A stretch of DNA of 12,090 bases from positions 1 to 12,090 of the forward strand of contig JANWKK010000207.1 of assembly GCA_025451425.1 (NCBI GenBank), written 5' to 3'. The stretch's first letter is position 1; every line of letters starts with the position of its first letter. Source of the stretch: Gemmatimonadaceae bacterium (GTDB taxonomy: Bacteria > Gemmatimonadota > Gemmatimonadetes > Gemmatimonadales > Gemmatimonadaceae). Below, in pieces: positions 1 to 6,784 of this stretch. The position numbers were made by a program, and so were the translations under genes. The notes beneath the pieces are model-generated. The model was not told where the DNA came from, ran no database searches, and saw nothing but the letters and a program-made list of their open reading frames with translations.

Positions 1-42
1 GAACTTTCGATTCTCTTGGAGCAGGACGTCGATGTCAGTCAC
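1..42 (-). CDS. Acetyl-CoA synthetase, N-terminal fragment (cut by window start)
   Basis: Read leftward from a GTG at 42-40, the visible 14 codons give MTDIDVLLQENRKF and continue past the window edge. This resembles the usual start of AMP-forming acetyl-CoA synthetase, in which a short acidic stretch is followed by LLQE(N/K)R and an F. That enzyme activates acetate to acetyl-CoA through acetyl-AMP in the cytoplasm. The identity rests on 14 residues only. There is no ATG nearby, and an in-frame TTA codon at 57-55 (not a stop on this strand) leaves room for a longer start. The gene is divergent from ccmA. In the forward direction the same bases give only a short reading ending with TAA at 55-57, which looks like nothing known to me. 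Confidence 0.5.
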   Translation of the reverse strand, partial: MTDIDVLLQENRKF

Positions 43-50
43 GGAAAAGA

Positions 51-85
51 GGGCTAAGGGCTAGGGCCTAGAGTCTAGGGGCATA
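51..85. repeat. Degenerate heptamer tandem repeat (GGGCTAG-like)
   Basis: Successive units are GGGCTAA (51-57), GGGCTAG (58-64), GGCCTAG (65-71), AGTCTAG (72-78) and a weaker GGGCATA (79-85). Three CTAG tetramers fall within 20 bases. The repeat lies between the divergent acs-like start and ccmA, immediately upstream of the leftward gene. Confidence 0.6.
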
Positions 86-136
86 CTGCGACGCCACAAG
101 TGCAGCGCGGCAAGGGCGGTGCCCGCAACCGATCGG

Positions 137-144
137 TATCTTTC
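137..144 (+). promoter_or_regulatory. Candidate -7 element TATCTTTC upstream of ccmA
   Basis: TATCTTTC matches the Bacteroidetes -7 consensus TAnnTTTG at all fixed positions but the last. It lies 4 bases before an ATG at 149, the same geometry as the exact match in front of hemB. Transcription would begin near 149, leaving about 38 bases before the ccmA ATG at 187. No -33 TTTG is evident, so this is a weak call. Confidence 0.3.
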
Positions 145-148
145 GCCC

Positions 149-190
149 ATGACTTTCGGGACACTTTTGTCGTGGCGGCCAGCGCCATGA
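149..190 (+). CDS. Possible 13-residue leader peptide coupled to ccmA
   Basis: An ATG at 149 opens a tiny frame, MTFGTLLSWRPAP, whose TGA stop (188-190) overlaps the ccmA ATG (187-189) as ATGA. The ATG sits 4 bases after the promoter-like TATCTTTC. ccmA itself has no clear Shine-Dalgarno sequence, so reinitiation from a leaderless mini-ORF could feed it. With no comparative data this may be chance. Confidence 0.25.
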   Translation: MTFGTLLSWRPAP

Positions 191-900
191 GCGTGCTCCA
201 GGCCGACCGGCTGTCACGCGCATTTAGCGGGCGGCGGGCGGTGAGCGACGTGTCGCTCGATCTGCAGTCGGCGGAATGTCTCGCGCTCTTCGGTCCGAAC
301 GGAGCTGGTAAGACGACACTACTTCGCCTCCTGGCGGGCTTGCTCAAGCCCACGTCCGGCGCAGCGCGAATAAACGGCGAGCCGCTCCGCGGTGACGCCG
401 CGGCGCGAGGACTCGTCGGCTTCATCTCACATCAAAGTATGCTCTACGGCGCGCTCACCGTGCGTGAGAATATCGAGTTGGCGGCGCGTCTCTACGCGGT
501 CACTGACGTGCGCGATGCGACGGAGCGTGTCCTAGGCGAGATGCGCGTGCTCGAGCGCGCCGCGACACCCGTGCGCGCCCTGAGCCGTGGGTTGCAGCAG
601 CGCGTGTCCATCGCTCGAGCGCTCGTGCATCGACCCCGCGTACTCTTGCTCGACGAGCCATACACGGGACTTGACGCACTCGGCGCCGCGGCGCTCACCG
701 AGACGCTCGAGCGTCTTCGAAAGGAGGGCGACGGCGCGACGATGGTTCTGGTGACGCACAACATCGGCGAAGGTCTGGCGCTGGCGACGCACGCGGCGGT
801 CATGCACGGCGGACGATTGCTCCGCCTGACGAGACGCGAGGAGTTGGACAGCTCCAGCTACGCTGACGAATATCGGGAGCTCGTCGGAGGGGCCGCGTGA
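187..900 (+). CDS. ccmA: CcmA, ATP-binding subunit of the haem-handling ABC complex
   Basis: Cytoplasmic ATPase that works with the membrane proteins CcmB, CcmC and CcmD to release haem-loaded CcmE for cytochrome c maturation. The 237-residue product has Walker A GPNGAGKTT (36-44), a Q-loop SHQ (81-83), an ABC signature written LSRGLQQR (132-139) instead of LSGGQ, Walker B VLLLDEP (152-158), a D-loop GLDA and the switch His in VTHN (191). I chose the ATG at 187 because the conserved fold begins a few residues later; an upstream reading to 100 or a GTG at 172 would add residues with no family match. It is the first gene of an overlapping operon. An isolated ABC ATPase of this shape could serve other exporters, but ccmB and ccmC follow directly, so the call is firm. 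Confidence 0.9.
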   Translation: MSVLQADRLSRAFSGRRAVSDVSLDLQSAECLALFGPNGAGKTTLLRLLAGLLKPTSGAARINGEPLRGDAAARGLVGFISHQSMLYGALTVRENIELAARLYAVTDVRDATERVLGEMRVLERAATPVRALSRGLQQRVSIARALVHRPRVLLLDEPYTGLDALGAAALTETLERLRKEGDGATMVLVTHNIGEGLALATHAAVMHGGRLLRLTRREELDSSSYADEYRELVGGAA

Positions 901-1580
901 AACCGACCCTTCTTCTGGCGACATGGCTGATTGCGCGCAAGGACCTCAAGATCGAGTTCCGAACGCGCACGGCATTTCTGGCCGTGCTCGTGTTCGCGGT
1001 TCTCGGCGTCGCGATCTTCTACTTCGCGTGGGATTCCACCGCGGTCTCGGCGATGGATCTCGCCCCCGGCGTGCTCTGGGTGATTTTCACGTTTTCGGGG
1101 CTGCTCAGCCTTCAGCGGTCGTTCAGCGTCGAGCAGGCAGACCGCGCGATGGACGGCTTGCTCCTATCACCCATCGATCGCGAGGCGATCTTTCTCGGCA
1201 AGGCGCTCGCGAACCTCGTATTCGTCACGGGGATTCTGCTCGTGACCATTCCCGCGGTGGCGCTGCTCTACAATCTTCCGTTCGGTTGGATGCTGGTGGT
1301 ACTGTTCGCGATCGCGTTGCTCGCCGCTGTGGGGCTCGTCGCGGTCGGTACGTTATTCAGCGCGATGGCGGCGAACACGCGACTCGCCGAACTGCTGTTG
1401 CCGATGCTCAGCCTACCGTTCTTCGTGCCGGTTGTATACGGTGCGGCTCAGGCGACGTCGACATTGCTCGCCGGGCGCCCGACAGCTGAAGCGTGGCCGT
1501 TTTTGAAACTTCTCATCGCGTTCGATCTCGTGTTTCTTTTCGCCTGTACGCTCGCGTTCCCTTTCACTCTCGAGGAATGA
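897..1580 (+). CDS. ccmB: CcmB, membrane subunit of the haem-handling ABC complex
   Basis: Inner-membrane partner of the CcmA ATPase in cytochrome c maturation. The 227-residue product starts with the family-typical basic amphipathic stretch (ARKDLKIEFRTR, residues 13-24). About six hydrophobic segments follow, near residues 25-45, 55-70, 97-120, 127-155, 160-182 and 203-222, which is normal CcmB length and layout. Translation starts at GTG 897, overlapping the ccmA stop as GTGA. A good ribosome binding site GGAGG (886-890) lies 6 bases ahead and decides the start. The stop overlaps the ccmC ATG. Assignment comes from topology, the N-terminal motif and gene order. Confidence 0.9.
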   Translation: MKPTLLLATWLIARKDLKIEFRTRTAFLAVLVFAVLGVAIFYFAWDSTAVSAMDLAPGVLWVIFTFSGLLSLQRSFSVEQADRAMDGLLLSPIDREAIFLGKALANLVFVTGILLVTIPAVALLYNLPFGWMLVVLFAIALLAAVGLVAVGTLFSAMAANTRLAELLLPMLSLPFFVPVVYGAAQATSTLLAGRPTAEAWPFLKLLIAFDLVFLFACTLAFPFTLEE

Positions 1581-2266
1581 GCTCGGATAAGCGTCCGGTG
1601 TTCGATTGGTTGTTCGTCGTTGCGGTACTGAGTCTGATCGCCGCGTACGTGCGTGCCGTGTATTTCACGCCGATAGAAGCGCTTCAGGGCGCTGCGCAGA
1701 AGATTTATTACGTCCATGTGTCCGCGGCGATCAGCGCTTATCTCGCGCTCAGCGTGGTGGCACTGATGTCGATCGTGTATCTCTGGCTGCACGACGAGCG
1801 CGCTGATCGATTGGCGGAAAGCGCCGGGGAAGTCGGTCTCGTTTTCCTCACGGTCGTGCTCACCACGGGCCCGCTGTGGGCGAAGCCGATCTGGGGCACG
1901 TGGTGGACGTGGGACGCGCGCCTAACGTTGACGCTGTTTCTGTGGTTTTTGACCGCGGGTTATCTGGTGATGAGGGGGGCAGTCGACGACGCAGCGATGC
2001 GGGCCCGATACTCCGCGGTGCTGGGCATTCTCGCCGCGCTGTTGATCCCGTTCATTCATCTCAGCGTCTACCTGTTCAACACGCTTCACCCCATGCCGAT
2101 TCTCCTGAAGCCCGACAAGCCGTCCATGCCGAGCGAGATGCTCATCACGTTCTTCGCGATGTGGGGAGCATGTACGCTACTTTGCGTGTCACTCATCGGC
2201 GCGCGGTACCGGTACGGCGTGGATCGCGATGCGCTGCGGGCGCTCCAGAGTAATGGAGTCGCGTGA
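1577..2266 (+). CDS. ccmC: CcmC, haem-presenting membrane protein
   Basis: Loads haem onto the chaperone CcmE at the outer face of the inner membrane. The 229-residue protein carries the tryptophan-rich haem-binding motif WGTWWTWDARLT (106-117). It also has His47 in KIYYVHVSAA and His171 in NTLHP, which correspond by motif to the two axial haem-ligand histidines described for E. coli CcmC. Six membrane segments fit the sequence. The ATG at 1577 overlaps the ccmB stop (ATGA), and only a short AGGA precedes it, which suggests translational coupling. A longer in-frame reading to 1493 lies inside ccmB and is not credible. CcsA and CcmF share the WWD motif but are much larger. Confidence 0.93.
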   Translation: MSSDKRPVFDWLFVVAVLSLIAAYVRAVYFTPIEALQGAAQKIYYVHVSAAISAYLALSVVALMSIVYLWLHDERADRLAESAGEVGLVFLTVVLTTGPLWAKPIWGTWWTWDARLTLTLFLWFLTAGYLVMRGAVDDAAMRARYSAVLGILAALLIPFIHLSVYLFNTLHPMPILLKPDKPSMPSEMLITFFAMWGACTLLCVSLIGARYRYGVDRDALRALQSNGVA

Positions 2267-2439
2267 TGACGCTGCAGTCCGGACCACCCGACACCGCCGC
2301 TTATTACCGGATTGCGTACACGTGGGTCATCGTAGCCTACGGTGCATACGCGATCGTGCTCTGGTGGCGCGCCAAACGCGTCCGCGCGCAGCTTCGCGCG
2401 GCCGAAAACGGGGAGGCGAGAGCGAGTCGTGGTCCCTAA
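2266..2439 (+). CDS. ccmD: CcmD-like small membrane protein
   Basis: A 57-residue frame that an ORF caller with a normal length cutoff would miss. It starts at ATG 2266, sharing one base with the ccmC stop (TGATG). It has a short polar N-terminus, one hydrophobic segment (about residues 16-34: RIAYTWVIVAYGAYAIVLWW) and a basic tail beginning RAKRVRAQL. This is the CcmD pattern: a single helix with Tyr in its middle followed by an Arg/Lys-rich cytoplasmic end. CcmD helps release holo-CcmE from the CcmABC complex. Small size makes sequence evidence thin, but position straight after ccmC and the W/Y-rich helix fit well. Its end overlaps the next gene by 11 bases. Confidence 0.8.
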   Translation: MTLQSGPPDTAAYYRIAYTWVIVAYGAYAIVLWWRAKRVRAQLRAAENGEARASRGP

Positions 2440-3976
2440 CCAGGCCGGTGTCCGGCGAGGGGTCGTTTATCTCGTGGGCGCCGGCCCGGGAGATCCGGGC
2501 CTATTTACAATCCGCGGACGTGAGCTGCTCGCTGAGTGCGACGCAGTGGTGTACGACGCGCTTGCGAACCCCGTGCTGCTCGCTGGGATCGACGCCGAGC
2601 GCTACGACGTCGGCAAACGGGGCGGTAGCACGGATTCGGCCAGACAGGATGAGATCAGTACTTTGCTCGTTAGGCTCGCGCGCGAGGGAAAGCGGGTTGT
2701 CCGGCTCAAGGGTGGCGATTCGTTCGTCTTCGGCCGCGGCAGCGAGGAGGCGCAGGCGCTCGCCAATGCCGGCATCGCATTCGAGGTTGTACCGGGCGTG
2801 ACGGCGGGAATAGCCGCGCCGGCGTACGCGGGCATTCCCGTCACGCATCGCGGTATCGCCACATCGGTCACCTTCGTCACCGGCCACGAAGATCCGACTA
2901 AAGGTGCGCCGACCATCAACTGGGACGCGCTCGCGCGAGCCGGAGGTACGCTCGTGCTGTACATGGGTGTGCGATCGTTGCCGCAAATTGTCACGGCGTT
3001 GCGAAGCGCCGGGCGAGGCGACGACACCCCAGCAGCGGCAATCCAGTGGGGCACGCACGCTTCACAACGAACGGTCGTCGCCACGCTCGCGACACTTGGG
3101 GAGTGCGTTGCCGAAGCTGGCCTCGAGGCGCCCGTGATTTTCGTGATCGGCGATGTCGTTCGGTTGCGAGAGGAGATCGCCTGGTTCGAGCGACGTCCGC
3201 TCTTCGGCTGGCGTATTCTCGTCACGCGCGCACAGATGCCGTCGTCGACGCTCACGGAGCTGCTGGTGGGCGCTGGCGCCGAGGTCGTCGAGGTTCCGGC
3301 GACGCGGATCGAACCACTGGATCCGGGGAAGCTGCGAGCGGCAATCTCACACGTCGATGCGTATGATTGGCTGGCGTTCACGAGCCAGAATGCTGTCGAG
3401 CGGTTCTGGAAAGTGCTGCTCGATTGCAGACTCGACGCTCGCGCGCTCGCAGGCCTGCGCGTGGTTGCGGTCGGTCCCGCTACTGGGGACGAGTTGCTGG
3501 CGCACGGGATCGTGGTCGACGTGACTCCGGAACGCTTTGTCGCCGAGGGCGTCCTCGAAGCGCTATCGCAGCGCGATGACATTCGTGGGGCGCGCGTGCT
3601 GTACGTCGCCGCCGAGGGCGCGCGCGATGTCTTGCCTAACGGGCTAACCAAGCTCGGAGCGCGGGTAGACGTCGTTCCGATTTACCGTTCGACGCCGGAC
3701 CCCGCGAGCCAGGAGGCGATGCAACGGTTCGCGGCGACCGGCGATGAGCGATCGCTCGCTGCGTTCACGTCGGCGTCCGCGGTGCGAGCGTTTGTCGACG
3801 CCGCGGGCGCGGACGCACACCGCGTAGGTGTGGCGTCGATTGGACCGGCGACGTCGGCGGCGGCGCGCGAGGCAGGACTCGATGTTTCAGTCGAGGCGTC
3901 ACCGTCGACGATCGCATCACTCGCCGACGCCATCATCGTGCACGGAACCTCCGGACGGAGCAACGCCTTCAGATGA
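2429..3976 (+). CDS. cobA-hemD: Fused uroporphyrinogen-III C-methyltransferase / uroporphyrinogen-III synthase
   Basis: Two-domain enzyme of 515 residues. Residues 11-250 are SUMT (CobA), which uses S-adenosylmethionine to methylate uroporphyrinogen III to precorrin-2. Visible motifs are VYLVGAGPGDPGL (13-25), the GKRGG and RLKGGDSFVFGRGSEE block (63-108), VVPGVTAGIAAPAYAGIP (120-137) and VLYMGV (176-181). Residues about 258-515 are the HemD domain, which closes hydroxymethylbilane to uroporphyrinogen III; it opens with WRILVTRA and contains LAFTSASAV-type segments. Such fusions are well known in several phyla. The start GTG 2429 follows GGGGAGG (2410-2416) by about 12 bases and places the SUMT motif close to the N-terminus. 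A start at 2342 would overlap almost all of ccmD. The usual GGDP of SUMT reads GGDS here (residue 98). No precorrin-2 dehydrogenase domain is present. Confidence 0.92.
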   Translation: MVPNQAGVRRGVVYLVGAGPGDPGLFTIRGRELLAECDAVVYDALANPVLLAGIDAERYDVGKRGGSTDSARQDEISTLLVRLAREGKRVVRLKGGDSFVFGRGSEEAQALANAGIAFEVVPGVTAGIAAPAYAGIPVTHRGIATSVTFVTGHEDPTKGAPTINWDALARAGGTLVLYMGVRSLPQIVTALRSAGRGDDTPAAAIQWGTHASQRTVVATLATLGECVAEAGLEAPVIFVIGDVVRLREEIAWFERRPLFGWRILVTRAQMPSSTLTELLVGAGAEVVEVPATRIEPLDPGKLRAAISHVDAYDWLAFTSQNAVERFWKVLLDCRLDARALAGLRVVAVGPATGDELLAHGIVVDVTPERFVAEGVLEALSQRDDIRGARVLYVAAEGARDVLPNGLTKLGARVDVVPIYRSTPDPASQEAMQRFAATGDERSLAAFTSASAVRAFVDAAGADAHRVGVASIGPATSAAAREAGLDVSVEASPSTIASLADAIIVHGTSGRSNAFR

Positions 3977-4284
3977 CAGAGACGACGGGTAGCCCGCAGC
4001 AACTTCCAGTGGTGGTCGACAATCCGGAAGCGAGTCAGTTCGAGACGCACATCGACGGGCACGTCGCGCTGGTGGCCTACATCAAGCGCGGCGACACGAT
4101 CATCTTCACCCATACTGAGGTTCCAAAGGAACTGCAGGGGCGGGGATTGGCGAACGTGCTCGCGCACGCGGTGCTGGAGCGGGCAAAGCTAGAGGGCTGG
4201 CACGTCGTCGCGCGCTGTCCGTTCATCGCGAGCTACGTCAAGCGTCATCCGGAGTACGAACCACTTCTCACGGGAGGACGGTGA
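3973..4284 (+). CDS. Small GNAT-like acetyltransferase (COG2388/YidJ type)
   Basis: A 103-residue protein matching the short GNAT-like family seen in YidJ and its relatives. The acetyl-CoA loop is recognisable as LQGRGLANVLAHAVLERAK (54-72), followed by the family signature ARCPFIASYVKRHPEY (80-95) with Cys82. Members probably bind acetyl-CoA, but the acceptor is not established, so no substrate is assigned. Its ATG overlaps the cobA-hemD stop (ATGA) and its stop overlaps the hemC start (GTGA), so it is made with the porphyrin enzymes. A GGAG at 3957-3960 is rather far (12 bases) to be the main ribosome site. Confidence 0.8.
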   Translation: MTETTGSPQQLPVVVDNPEASQFETHIDGHVALVAYIKRGDTIIFTHTEVPKELQGRGLANVLAHAVLERAKLEGWHVVARCPFIASYVKRHPEYEPLLTGGR

Positions 4285-5243
4285 GCGAGAAGAAGAGTCT
4301 TCTCATCGCCACGAGATCGTCCGAACTCGCGCTGCGCCAGGCGCGGCAGGTGCAGTCCGCGCTCGCGCGATCGGGCGTGGCTGCGGAGTTAAAAACATAC
4401 AAAACCACGGGCGACAAGCACCTCGACGAGCCGCTGAGTGCAATTGGCGGGAAGGGACTCTTCACGAAGGAGCTCGAGGTCGATCTCGCGAAAGGTGCTG
4501 TCGACTGCTGCGTGCATTCGCTCAAGGACCTGCCGACTGAGCTGCCCGATCGCCTGACGATCGGTGCGGTGCTGGCGCGCGAGGACCCGCGCGACGTACT
4601 CATCGTCAACGGCGTCACTGGCGCGACCTCGATCGCCGAGCTGCCGCGCGGATCGCGTGTGGGTACCTCCAGTCTTCGCCGGCGCGCGCAGTTGATGTTG
4701 CTACGCTCGGATGTGGAGGTCGTCGCGCTGCGCGGCAACGTCCCGACGCGCATTCGTAAAGTCGATGATGGCCAGGTGCACGCCGCGATTCTCGCAGCCG
4801 CCGGTGTACACCGCCTCGGCGTCTCCCAACGCATTGCGTGCTATCTCGACGCGCCGGAATGGCTCCCAGCTGCGGGACAGGGCGCGATCGCCGTCGAGAT
4901 TCGCGAGGCCGACACGCGCATGCGGTCTTTGCTCGCGGAGATCCACGACGCCGAGACCTGGTTGCAGGTGAGGGCCGAACGTGCATTTCTCGACGCGCTG
5001 GAGGGCGGCTGTCAGGTACCAATCGGTGCGCTGGCGCAAGAACACCATGGTATCCTCACGCTCTATGGCCTGATCGCCGATGTCGAGGGACGTCAGATCG
5101 TCCGGGGCGAACATCCGATCGATCCACAGAATCCGGAACTGACGGGCATTCGTCTCGCCAACGAGCTCCGTGGACGTGGGGCCACCGAGATTCTCGAAAG
5201 CCTGAGACGAGCCGAGCAAGTTCCATCACCGCAGCCCGAGTAG
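4281..5243 (+). CDS. hemC: Hydroxymethylbilane synthase (porphobilinogen deaminase)
   Basis: Polymerises four porphobilinogen molecules to hydroxymethylbilane, the substrate of the HemD domain encoded two genes upstream. The 320-residue protein shows LLIATRSSELALRQA (7-21), GGKGLFTKELE (56-66), HSLKDLP with the catalytic Asp83 (79-85), GTSSLRRRAQL (128-138), LRGNVPTR (150-157) and LEGGCQVPIGA (240-250). Cys244 of the last motif carries the dipyrromethane cofactor. Translation starts at GTG 4281, overlapping the previous stop; GGGAGG (4272-4277) lies only 3 bases ahead, so coupling probably helps. The length is usual for the family. It is the last gene of the overlapping operon. Confidence 0.95.
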   Translation: MSEKKSLLIATRSSELALRQARQVQSALARSGVAAELKTYKTTGDKHLDEPLSAIGGKGLFTKELEVDLAKGAVDCCVHSLKDLPTELPDRLTIGAVLAREDPRDVLIVNGVTGATSIAELPRGSRVGTSSLRRRAQLMLLRSDVEVVALRGNVPTRIRKVDDGQVHAAILAAAGVHRLGVSQRIACYLDAPEWLPAAGQGAIAVEIREADTRMRSLLAEIHDAETWLQVRAERAFLDALEGGCQVPIGALAQEHHGILTLYGLIADVEGRQIVRGEHPIDPQNPELTGIRLANELRGRGATEILESLRRAEQVPSPQPE

Positions 5244-5523
5244 GGCGGGGAGGCCGGTGCGGAATGCGGATGCCTAACGCAGCCGTCAGCCGCAGTCCGT
5301 AGGCTCTAACCCCTCGGTTGTCACGACGCGATCCACACTGCTCCATCTCGTTACACCCTCCGTAACGGCAACTAACGAGCGTCACCTGTAAGACATTACT
5401 CAACTTCATCTTGCGCCGCGTGGTCCGCCGGAATGTGGCTTGCCATGCCGTCCCGTGTCGCACCGACCAGCCGTTCCCGAAGGCGGGAGGCCAGGTCGCC
5501 ACACTCCGACACGGATAGCAAAT
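5244..5523. other. Gap between hemC and lipoprotein gene
   Basis: This 280-base stretch has no credible gene. It contains one copy of the GCCTAACG octamer (5272-5279) and a small perfect inverted repeat, CGTTAC/GTAACG with a 7-base loop (5349-5367), which could be an operator or minor hairpin. I see no strong GC hairpin followed by a T run after hemC and no clear promoter for the lipoprotein gene, though one should lie here. Confidence 0.5.
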
Positions 5524-6681
5524 ATGAAACACCGCCTGGGAGTACTCGCCGTCCCACTATGCATTACCGTGGGCCTCGCCGCCTGTCAGCAGGATGCGTC
5601 GACCGCTCCGCGGCCAGCGCGAGCCATTTTCGCGCCTGCGAAAAACGTCGTGCTCACGCCGAATCCGTTGCAAGCGACCCAGCGCGTCGGCTTCGGCCTT
5701 CCGTCGGGACAGGTCGCCGCGCCCAACACGCCGGGCGGAGGGGTCGTGGTCGGCCAGAACCTGTACACGGGCGACGGCGCGAACGGGTTCCGTCACTGGA
5801 CGCCCGTCGATGCGAACAACCCGGATCCGGTCAACAGCGGCATCCTCGTCTTCGACCCGGATTTCTCGAAGAGTCTCGGCGGCACCGAACTGTGCTTCCT
5901 CTTCTGCCAGGTGGGGCAGATCGCGTACGACGGCAATCAGACGGTTTATCTCACCGCGTACGACCACGCAAAGGGACAGCCGGGAACTCTGACAATGCCC
6001 GGCGTCTGGCGAATCACTGTGGATCCGGTCGGTGGGTTCGTGACGCTGGGCGCGCTCCTCGCGCCTAACGCGGGGCTCGCCGGCAACCAACCGACGTCGA
6101 TCGCGCTTGGACCCGACGGGAATCTCTACGCCGGATTCCTGAAGAACGGCAACATCGTTCGCATCACAAATCCCACGGTCGATCCAAACGATCCGGTCCT
6201 TGCCAAAACACAGATCGTGCAGTCGGTGGGCACGGCTCCGAACGGACGTCCGGTTCGGTCGCTGGCGTTCATTGGAACGGATCTCTATCTGGCAACGACC
6301 GACGGCCTATCGGTGATCAAGAACGCCGTATCGTCGCAATGCCTCGGCGGCTGCAACGGCGTACCCGTGGCGGATGGGTTCGCGGGCGTGACCCACGTTG
6401 GGCTAACGAGCAATAAGCCAGACGTGTTGTACATGTCGATCAATGGTCAGGGTGTGTGGCGCTACGCCATTTCGACGCAGACGTCGACGCTGATTGCGAG
6501 GGGCGGTGCTACGACTACTGGCGCGGCGGTCGCCTTCGCATTCGTCGGTGGGCACAGCAACCTGCTGCAGTTCGATGATCAGGGAAATCTGTGGATCGGT
6601 GACGATTCGGGTGACGGCCTCACGAATTTCACAGGTCGGATCTGGTATCTCTCCGCGGCGGCGTTGTCGACGGTTCCATGA
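5524..6681 (+). CDS. Probable lipoprotein with beta-propeller-like repeats, function unknown
   Basis: A 385-residue protein of unknown function. The N-terminus [21 protein letters not shown] is a lipoprotein signal: basic start, hydrophobic core and lipobox LAAC, with Cys21 as the lipidation site followed by Gln. The ATG at 5524 is chosen because it starts exactly at this signal; a longer frame to 5440 puts non-hydrophobic residues in front. The mature part has repeated blade-like segments such as [37 protein letters not shown] and [19 protein letters not shown], typical of NHL, SMP-30 or similar propellers. Two Cys pairs (CFLFC and CLGGC) could form disulphides or bind metal. It likely sits in the periplasm on a membrane anchor. 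It interrupts hemC and hemB without an obvious link to haem. Confidence 0.7.
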   Translation: MKHRLGVLAVPLCITVGLAACQQDASTAPRPARAIFAPAKNVVLTPNPLQATQRVGFGLPSGQVAAPNTPGGGVVVGQNLYTGDGANGFRHWTPVDANNPDPVNSGILVFDPDFSKSLGGTELCFLFCQVGQIAYDGNQTVYLTAYDHAKGQPGTLTMPGVWRITVDPVGGFVTLGALLAPNAGLAGNQPTSIALGPDGNLYAGFLKNGNIVRITNPTVDPNDPVLAKTQIVQSVGTAPNGRPVRSLAFIGTDLYLATTDGLSVIKNAVSSQCLGGCNGVPVADGFAGVTHVGLTSNKPDVLYMSINGQGVWRYAISTQTSTLIARGGATTTGAAVAFAFVGGHSNLLQFDDQGNLWIGDDSGDGLTNFTGRIWYLSAAALSTVP

Positions 6682-6762
6682 TTGGTGGTTGGTAGTTGGT
6701 GGTTGGTCATCGGTGAGTTCTACCAATCACCAACCACACCAGCTACCAATCACTAACCACCA
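6682..6762. repeat. Intergenic imperfect inverted repeat, GGT-rich/ACC-rich arms (copy 1)
   Basis: The left arm (about 6682-6707) is built from TTGGTGGTTGGTAGTTGG-type words and begins right after the lipoprotein stop. The right arm (about 6722-6762) is built from the complementary ACCAATCACCAACC and CACTAACCACCA. On RNA it would form a long imperfect hairpin just downstream of the lipoprotein gene, so it could end that transcript, although no T run follows. A related element lies at 8841-8927. Confidence 0.7.
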
Positions 6763-6772
6763 GGCCACGGGC

Positions 6773-6780
6773 TATCTTTG
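6773..6780 (+). promoter_or_regulatory. Candidate -7 promoter element TATCTTTG of hemB
   Basis: TATCTTTG is an exact match to the Bacteroidetes -7 consensus TAnnTTTG. It ends 4 bases before the hemB ATG, which would put the transcription start at or next to the start codon. There is no Shine-Dalgarno sequence in front of hemB, in keeping with a leaderless message. A -33 TTTG at the proper distance is not seen; that position is inside the inverted repeat. Confidence 0.5.
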
Positions 6781-6784
6781 CCGC

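Noticed and set aside
100..186. Longer N-terminus for CcmA starting at 100
   Set aside because: The added 29 residues are Arg/Ser-rich without similarity to the family, and the region holds the promoter-like element.
2602..3651. Long leftward open frame opposite cobA/hemD (349 codons)
   Set aside because: It is a Ser/Arg/Pro/Thr-rich shadow of a strongly conserved gene, typical of the antisense of GC-rich codons.
5244..5330. Rho-independent terminator after hemC
   Set aside because: No stable GC stem followed by a T run could be found; only short direct repeats such as TGCGGA are present.
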